Source: Stutzerimonas stutzeri | Lineage (GTDB): Bacteria > Pseudomonadota > Gammaproteobacteria > Pseudomonadales > Pseudomonadaceae | Assembly (NCBI RefSeq): GCF_018138085.1 | Contig: NZ_CP073105.1 | Coordinates: 992,001 to 1,056,000 of the forward strand | Direction: 5' to 3' | DNA length: 64,000 nt | Part shown: positions 58,730 through 64,000 of the stretch, piece by piece | Position numbering within the stretch: the stretch's first letter is position 1 | How the letters are laid out: each line of letters starts with the position of its first letter | The notes under the pieces: model-generated | What the model was told of the DNA's origin: nothing | Seen by the model: the letters and a program-made list of their open reading frames with translations, nothing else | The model's database searches: none | Made by a program: the position numbers and the translations under genes

Positions 58730-60079
58730 TTAGTGCTTGTCCATTCCCAGCTTCTTTTCCAGGTAATGGATGTTCACGCCACCCTTGCAGAAACCTGGAT
58801 CGCGCACCAGATCCCGGTGCAGCGGGATGTTGGTCTTGATGCCATCGACGACGATCTCGTCCAGGGCATTGCGCATTCTCGCCATGGCTTCTTCCCGCGT
58901 GGCCCCGTAGGTGATCAGCTTGCCGATCAGCGAGTCATAGTTCGGCGGTACCGAATAGCCGCTGTACAGATGCGAATCGACCCGTACGCCGTTGCCGCCA
59001 GGCGCATGGAAATGCTTGACCTTGCCCGGGCTGGGCAGGAAGTTCGACGGGTCCTCGGCATTGATGCGGCACTCCAGCGAATGGCCGCGAATCACCACAT
59101 CTTCCTGCTTGACCGACAGCTTGTTGCCGGCGGCAATGCTGAGCATTTCCTTGACGATATCCACGCCGGTCACCATCTCGGTGACGGGGTGTTCGACCTG
59201 GACGCGAGTGTTCATTTCGATGAAGTAGAAGCGCCCGTCCTCGTAGAGAAACTCGAAGGTGCCGGCGCCACGGTAGCCGATCTCGACGCAGGCGTCGGTG
59301 CAGCGCTTGAGTACTTCGGCACGCGCCTTTTCGTCGATATATGGTGCTGGCGCCTCTTCCAGGACCTTCTGATGCCGCCGCTGCAGCGAGCAGTCCCGGT
59401 CGCCCAGATGGATGGCGTTGCCCTGGCCGTCGGACAGCACCTGGACTTCCACGTGGCGTGGGTTGCCCAGGAACTTCTCCAGATAGACCATCGGGTTGCC
59501 GAATGCAGCGCCAGCCTCGGTACGGGTCAGCTTGGCCGACTTGATCAGGTCTTCTTCCTGATAGACGACACGCATCCCGCGACCACCGCCGCCACCTGCC
59601 GCTTTGATAATTACCGGGTAGCCGACTTCGCGGGCGATACGCAGCGCTTCGGCTTCATCTTCGGGAAGCGGGCCGTCGGAGCCTGGTACCACCGGAACGC
59701 CGGCCTTGATCATGGCGTCCTTGGCCGACACTTTGTCGCCCATCAGGCGGATGGTTTCGGCTCTCGGCCCGACGAAGGCGAAGCCGGACTTTTCCACCTG
59801 CTCGGCAAAGTCGGCGTTCTCGGCGAGAAAACCATAGCCAGGGTGAATCGCCGTGGCTCCGGTCACTTCCGCGGCGGCAATGATCGCCGGGATGTGCAGG
59901 TAGGAGTTGGTCGCAAGGGCTGGGCCAATGCAGACGGACTCATCCGCCAGGGCCAGGTGCATCAGCTCGCGATCGGCGGTGGAATGCACCGCGACGGTCT
60001 TGATGCCCAGCTCTTTGCAGGCTCGCAAAATCCGCAGGGCAATTTCACCGCGGTTGGCGATTAATACTTTTTCCAACAT
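58730..60079 (-). CDS. accC: Acetyl-CoA carboxylase, biotin carboxylase subunit
   Basis: ATP-grasp enzyme of 449 residues that carboxylates biotin on AccB, first step of fatty-acid synthesis. It begins [20 protein letters not shown]. The domains are biotin-carboxylase N (to about 115), ATP-grasp with [20 protein letters not shown] and [20 protein letters not shown], and the C-terminal cap. Start 60079 fits family length; the frame upstream covers the accB-accC gap. Seventeen bases after accB. Confidence 0.98.
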   Translation of the reverse strand: MLEKVLIANRGEIALRILRACKELGIKTVAVHSTADRELMHLALADESVCIGPALATNSYLHIPAIIAAAEVTGATAIHPGYGFLAENADFAEQVEKSGFAFVGPRAETIRLMGDKVSAKDAMIKAGVPVVPGSDGPLPEDEAEALRIAREVGYPVIIKAAGGGGGRGMRVVYQEEDLIKSAKLTRTEAGAAFGNPMVYLEKFLGNPRHVEVQVLSDGQGNAIHLGDRDCSLQRRHQKVLEEAPAPYIDEKARAEVLKRCTDACVEIGYRGAGTFEFLYEDGRFYFIEMNTRVQVEHPVTEMVTGVDIVKEMLSIAAGNKLSVKQEDVVIRGHSLECRINAEDPSNFLPSPGKVKHFHAPGGNGVRVDSHLYSGYSVPPNYDSLIGKLITYGATREEAMARMRNALDEIVVDGIKTNIPLHRDLVRDPGFCKGGVNIHYLEKKLGMDKH

Positions 60080-60096
60080 CGTTGGCTCTCCGCGGT

Positions 60097-60555
60097 TCAA
60101 ACGATGGTGAACAGCGGCTGGTCGTATTCGACCGGCTGACCATTCTCCACCAGGATGGATTCGATGGTGCCGCTGGTTTCGGCCTCGATGTGGTTCATCA
60201 TTTTCATCGCCTCGACGATGCAAAGGATGTCGCCCTTCTTAACGCTCTGACCGACTTCGACGAAGCTTGCCGCTTCCGGAGAAGAGGCGCGGTAGAAGGT
60301 GCCGACCATCGGCGAGCGCACGACGGTGCCGTTGAGTTTCGGTTGTGCAGGGGCGGCGTCAGCGGCGGCTGGGGCGGCGGCCGGAGCTGCTGCGGGGGCG
60401 GGCATCGGCGCCTGGGCGTAGTAAGGCTGTTGCATGGCCACTTGCTTGCTGTGGCGGCTGATGCGAACGGATTCTTCGCCCTCGTGAATTTCCAGCTCGT
60501 CGATACCGGACTCTTCCAGCAGCTCGATCAGTTTCTTGACTTTGCGAATATCCAT
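60097..60555 (-). CDS. accB: Acetyl-CoA carboxylase biotin carboxyl carrier protein
   Basis: BCCP of 152 residues. The N-terminal helix ([20 protein letters not shown]) is followed by a mobile Ala/Pro-rich linker (about 55-75) and the biotinyl domain with the acceptor Lys in [15 protein letters not shown] and the protruding thumb [20 protein letters not shown]. Co-directional with accC; the usual aroQ-accB-accC order is kept. Confidence 0.98.
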   Translation of the reverse strand: MDIRKVKKLIELLEESGIDELEIHEGEESVRISRHSKQVAMQQPYYAQAPMPAPAAAPAAAPAAADAAPAQPKLNGTVVRSPMVGTFYRASSPEAASFVEVGQSVKKGDILCIVEAMKMMNHIEAETSGTIESILVENGQPVEYDQPLFTIV

Positions 60556-60629
60556 GAAGCGGTGACTCCCAAGTAAGTTCGAAGGGCATTGCTGCTCGCT
60601 TCTTCGAGGCCGTGCGTGGCACGGGCCTG

Positions 60630-61073
60630 TCAGGAAGCAGCGAGTTGTTCCAGGGCGGCCTCCAATGCCAGGCGGTAGCCGCTGGCGCCAAGGCCGCAGA
60701 TCACCCCTACCGCGACATCCGAGAAGTAGGAGTGATGGCGGAAAGGTTCACGCTTGTGCACGTTTGACAGGTGCACTTCGATGAATGGGATGCTCACTGC
60801 CAGCAGCGCGTCACGTAATGCGACGCTGGTGTGGGTAAAGGCAGCGGGATTGATCAGGATGAAGTCCACGCCTTCGCTGCGCGCGGCATGGATGCGTTCG
60901 ATCAGTTCGTACTCGGCGTTGGATTGCAGATACAGCAGATGATGGCCGGCGTCGCGGGCCCGTTGCTCCAGATCCTGGTTGATCTGCGCCAGGGTCGTTG
61001 CGCCGTAGACGCCGGGTTCGCGCGTACCAAGCAAATTCAGATTCGGGCCGTGAAGGACCAGAAGCGTCGCCAT
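60630..61073 (-). CDS. aroQ: Type II 3-dehydroquinate dehydratase
   Basis: Dodecameric shikimate-pathway enzyme (147 residues) forming 3-dehydroshikimate. Signatures [20 protein letters not shown] (catalytic Tyr), [31 protein letters not shown] and [20 protein letters not shown] are intact. The ATG at 61073 is six bases after AAGGA; the ATG two codons earlier abuts that site. First gene of the aroQ-accB-accC run. Confidence 0.97.
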   Translation of the reverse strand: MATLLVLHGPNLNLLGTREPGVYGATTLAQINQDLEQRARDAGHHLLYLQSNAEYELIERIHAARSEGVDFILINPAAFTHTSVALRDALLAVSIPFIEVHLSNVHKREPFRHHSYFSDVAVGVICGLGASGYRLALEAALEQLAAS

Positions 61074-61227
61074 GAGCATTCCTTGTTGTTCTAGCCAATC
61101 GAGGTTAACGAGGGGCACGATTGGTGAAAGGAAAAACTATGCCCGAAGCGGGGGCTGACTGTCCAGTCATGTCTTGATCGGCGTAAATGCCTGCATTATG
61201 GCTGGAGATTGCTGCAAGGAAACCTGA

Positions 61228-63012
61228 CTAGCGGCCAGCTTCAGCACGGTCCAGTCGTTGCGCGAATTGGCTGGCATCGATTTCACCGACGACCCGTGCC
61301 TGAGCCAGCTCCTGTCCATCCGGAGCGAAGAACAGGATCGCCGGCGGGCCGAACAGCTTGTAGCGATCGAGCAGCGCTCGCTGCGCCGGGTTGCTGTCGG
61401 TGATATCGAAGCGAATCAGACGGTAGCCGGCCAGGCGCGGCGTGATTTGCGGATCGGCGAATACCTCGCGCTCGATGACCTTGCAGCTGATGCACCAGTC
61501 GGCATACCAGTCGAGTATCAGCGGTTGTGCGGCGGCACGCGCGGCTTCGAGTTGAGCATCGAGTGCCTCCGGCGTGGAAACCGTGTACCAGCTGTCGTTT
61601 TCGCTGGCGACGCTGCCGACAACTGCCGAGGTCGAGCGGGGCAGTGGTCGCAGCGGATCGGAGCCGCCTTGCAATGCGCCGATCCACGCCGCCAGCCCAT
61701 AAACCAGCAGAACCAGCCCCAGCAACTGTGCCAGCTTCTGCCTGGGCGTCTTCTGACCGAATTCCAGGGTGCCGAGAAACAGCGCCGTGCCGGCCGCCAG
61801 CAAACCCCACAGTGCAAGCGCCAAGGCGCCAGGCAGGACGCGTTCGAGCATCCATACGGCCACTGCGAGCAGCAAGACGCCGAACACGTTGCGCACGATA
61901 ACCATCCACGGGCCACTCTTTGGCAAAAGCGCGCCGCCGCCGATGGCGAACAGGACCAGTGGAGTGCCCATACCGAGGCCGAGTGCGAACAGCTTCAGAC
62001 CGCCGCCCAGAGCGTCTCCGCTGGCGCTGATGTAAAGCAGTGCTCCGGCCAGCGGCGCCGATACGCAGGGCGAGACCAGCAGGCTGGATACCGCGCCCAG
62101 CAAGGACGCACCCATGAACGAGCCGCCCTTGGCGTTACCTGCGATGCGCTCCAGCCGTGAGCCCATGACCTGTGGCAGCCGCAATTCGAACAGGCCGAAC
62201 ATCGCCAGGGCGAATGCCACGAAGAACAATGCGAACGGAACCAGAATCCAGGGCGACTGCAGGCGTGCCTGCAAATTGAGTTCCGCGCCGAATACGCCCA
62301 TCAGCGCACCCAGCAAGGCGAAGCCACCGGCCATAGGCAGAACATAAGCAAGCGACAGCAGGAAGGCGCGCATGCCGCCGATCTGTCCGCGCAATACCAC
62401 GCCCGACAGAATGGGCAGCATGGGGAGCACGCAGGGGGTGAACGTCAGGCCCAGGCCAGCGAGGAAGAACAGCGCCACCGAACGCCAGGACAGCGCCGCG
62501 CCTTGATCGCTTGTCGGTCCGGCTGCAATGGCAGAGGAGGGTGCGGCGGCAGCGGCTCCGTCGATCTCGAATGCCTGGGTCTCGGGCGGGTAGCACAGCC
62601 CCTTGTCGGCGCACCCTTGATAGGTGACCTGCAGGGTAAAGGGCATGCCCGCGGGGTTGCGCAGCGGCAGGTCGACATCGAGCACACCGTAATAGACCTC
62701 GACCTCGCCGAAGTAGTCGTCGGTCTTCTGCTTGCCGGCTGGGAGCTTGGCCTCTTCGATGACGACGTCGGCATCCCTGGCTTTGAACTGGAAGCGGTGA
62801 CGGTATAGGTAGTAGCCCTCTGCCGCGACGAAGCGCAGTTTGATCTGTCCAGGGGCGGTGTCGAGCACGCTCAGGCGGAAGGCCTCGCGCACGGGCAGGA
62901 AATCCGCACTGTTGTTAAGCCCGCCCAGGGTGGCGCTGGGGCGGGTATCGAACAGGCCGGCAGCGGCAGGAAGGGCAAACAGCAGGATCAGCAGACTCAG
63001 CAAACGGCGCAT
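61228..63012 (-). CDS. dsbD: Thiol:disulfide interchange protein DsbD
   Basis: Inner-membrane reductase (about 594 residues) carrying electrons from cytoplasmic thioredoxin to periplasmic DsbC, DsbG and cytochrome c maturation. A signal peptide (LLSLLILLFALPAAAG) precedes the DsbD-alpha domain with the Cys pair in YQGCADKGLCYPPE. The eight-helix beta domain has GLTFTPCVLPMLPILSG and SLLVSPCVSAPLAGAL, and the C-terminal thioredoxin-like gamma domain has DWYADWCISCKVIE. I chose 63012 (six bases after GAG) over the ATG at 63018; the frame beyond is not family sequence. Confidence 0.95.
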   Translation of the reverse strand: MRRLLSLLILLFALPAAAGLFDTRPSATLGGLNNSADFLPVREAFRLSVLDTAPGQIKLRFVAAEGYYLYRHRFQFKARDADVVIEEAKLPAGKQKTDDYFGEVEVYYGVLDVDLPLRNPAGMPFTLQVTYQGCADKGLCYPPETQAFEIDGAAAAAPSSAIAAGPTSDQGAALSWRSVALFFLAGLGLTFTPCVLPMLPILSGVVLRGQIGGMRAFLLSLAYVLPMAGGFALLGALMGVFGAELNLQARLQSPWILVPFALFFVAFALAMFGLFELRLPQVMGSRLERIAGNAKGGSFMGASLLGAVSSLLVSPCVSAPLAGALLYISASGDALGGGLKLFALGLGMGTPLVLFAIGGGALLPKSGPWMVIVRNVFGVLLLAVAVWMLERVLPGALALALWGLLAAGTALFLGTLEFGQKTPRQKLAQLLGLVLLVYGLAAWIGALQGGSDPLRPLPRSTSAVVGSVASENDSWYTVSTPEALDAQLEAARAAAQPLILDWYADWCISCKVIEREVFADPQITPRLAGYRLIRFDITDSNPAQRALLDRYKLFGPPAILFFAPDGQELAQARVVGEIDASQFAQRLDRAEAGR

Positions 63013-63083
63013 GGTCATCTCACAGGGTGCAGTGTCGCCATGATACCCAACGCGGCGAATCGTCGCCCGGGCGCAACGTCGCA

Positions 63084-63407
63084 CTATTGATCGTTTTGCA
63101 ACCAGACAACGCCGTCGCGCTCGACGACCGGCAGCGCGCGCAGGGTCTGGCCGGAGCAGGGACCAGCCACGCACTCGCCGCTATCGATGAGGAATAACGC
63201 GCCGTGAGTGGCGCACTGGATCAGACTGCCACTGCTGTCGAGAAACTGATCGGGTTGCCATTCCAGCGGTATGCCTCGATGTGGGCAGCGGTTCTCGTAG
63301 ACGTACAGAACGCCCTCCTTGCGTACCGCGAGCAGACGTTGCCCCTGGCTTTCCAACCCTTTGCTCTGGCCTTCGGCGACGTCGGCGGTGGCGCACAATC
63401 GAAACAT
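63084..63407 (-). CDS. Small Rieske (2Fe-2S) ferredoxin-like protein
   Basis: A 107-residue soluble Rieske domain with cluster ligands CPHRG (about 41-45) and CATHG (about 64-68), followed by the typical LPVVERDGVVWL end. It lacks a signal peptide and a membrane anchor, unlike PetA. Stand-alone Rieske proteins of this size act as ferredoxins of dioxygenases or NirD-like subunits, but no partner oxygenase is adjacent. AGGAGGACATCC precedes the start. Divergent from the FecCD permease gene, so the two may share a regulatory region. Confidence 0.9.
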   Translation of the reverse strand: MFRLCATADVAEGQSKGLESQGQRLLAVRKEGVLYVYENRCPHRGIPLEWQPDQFLDSSGSLIQCATHGALFLIDSGECVAGPCSGQTLRALPVVERDGVVWLQNDQ

Positions 63408-63537
63408 GGATGTCCTCCTTCGTGCGCCAGAGTATCGCCCAGGTGCCGGTCGTTGGAGTAGGCGTGACTGATAGGGCTGGCAGCCAGCTTGACTGGCTTT
63501 TATCCTGCGCGTCGACTATCGACTGGCGGCGTCCCCG

Positions 63538-64000
63538 ATGAGCCCTGCACTGTCTGCACGTTCCTTGTTCCTGTCGCTGGGCCTGCTGTGGCTGATAGCG
63601 TTCTGGTTGTCTCTGGCGCTGGGGCCGGTCAGTCTGTCACTCGGCGAGACGTTCGACGCCATGTGGCGTCTGCTTGCCGCTCCGTTCGGCGCTGATCACG
63701 TCGGGCCCGCCGAACTCATCCTCGGCCAGATCAGGTTGCCGCGAACCTTGCTCGGCCTTAGCGTGGGCGCGGTACTGGCGCTGTCCGGCGTGGCCATGCA
63801 GGGGCTGTTTCGCAATCCGCTGGCCGATCCGGGGCTGATCGGCGTCTCCAGCGGTGCTGCGCTGGGCGCTGCGGTAACGATCATCGGCGGCAACCTGGTG
63901 GGCGGCATTGCGCCATGGCTGGAGCCCTACCTGCTGTCGCTGAGCGCCTTCGGCGGCGGCCTTGGTGTGACCGCGCTGGTGTATCGCCTCGGTCGTCGCG
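63538..64000 (+). CDS. FecCD-type ABC permease for an iron compound (5' part, cut by window edge)
   Basis: The first about 154 residues of a BtuC/FecCD/HemU permease, beginning MSPALSARSLFLSLGLLWLI at 63538 and running off the window. Family hallmarks: RLPRTLLGLSVGAVLALSGV, MQGLFRNPLADPGLIGVSSG and ALGAAVTIIGG. These transporters import heme, ferric siderophores or cobalamin with a periplasmic binding protein and an ATPase; the partner genes would lie beyond the window. The ribosome site is weak. No Fur box was recognised in the 130-base upstream gap. Confidence 0.9.
   Translation, partial: MSPALSARSLFLSLGLLWLIAFWLSLALGPVSLSLGETFDAMWRLLAAPFGADHVGPAELILGQIRLPRTLLGLSVGAVLALSGVAMQGLFRNPLADPGLIGVSSGAALGAAVTIIGGNLVGGIAPWLEPYLLSLSAFGGGLGVTALVYRLGRR

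Overview
The window reads as a chromosomal segment of a gamma-proteobacterium of the Pseudomonas stutzeri (Stutzerimonas) group. This rests on high-GC coding sequence, Pseudomonas-type gene blocks (rplM-rpsI-petABC-sspAB, rsmI-rnpB-mraZ-dcw-lpxC, retS beside purD, dusB-fis-purH, aroQ-accB-accC-prmA) and REP-like palindromes of the GTGGGAG...GAAGC type. The species call is inference; no database search was run.

Layout. 1-3030: sulfate activation (end of cysD, then fused cysNC), with a small four-helix-bundle gene inside an inverted-repeat element wedged between them. 3046-6506: a minus-strand cassette of a sigma-54 promoter, a 61-residue pilin stub, a secreted partner protein and an ABC transporter operon; it stands back to back with pilB-pilC-pilD (6985-10780). 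11014-13677: coaE, yacG, a CbiM-like permease and an aldo/keto reductase. 13979-18867: rplM-rpsI, the cytochrome bc1 operon and sspA-sspB. 18958-22357 (minus): lpoA, yraN, a SIS-domain gene and a BON lipoprotein gene. 22479-41842: rsmI, the RNase P RNA, then the complete division and cell-wall cluster mraZ-rsmH-ftsL-ftsI-murE-murF-mraY-murD-ftsW-murG-murC-ddlB-ftsQ-ftsA-ftsZ, followed by lpxC. 41943-48694: more variable genes (ferritin-like protein, two small basic or acidic proteins, an RmlD-type reductase, an auxin-efflux-type carrier, two membrane proteins, a CYP152-type P450). 48709-63407 (minus): retS, purD, purH, fis, dusB, a zinc-ribbon protein gene, prmA, accC, accB, aroQ, dsbD and a small Rieske protein gene. 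63538 to the end: start of a FecCD-type iron-compound permease.

Two things stand out. First, the pilin gene opposite pilBCD is not a normal 150-residue pilin. It encodes only the N-terminal helix, and the next gene encodes a separate signal-peptide protein with a C-terminal cysteine pair. Together they look like the PilA-N/PilA-C split pilins of Geobacter. A three-gene ABC transporter operon follows, as pilGHI follows pilA in Myxococcus. Second, the four-helix-bundle gene between cysD and cysNC sits inside ends that can fold into a bulged 19-bp stem. A gene-less miniature with matching ends lies between accC and prmA. The pair suggests a small intervening-sequence-like mobile unit that inserts between operon genes.

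No tRNA, rRNA, CRISPR array, transposase or phage gene was seen.
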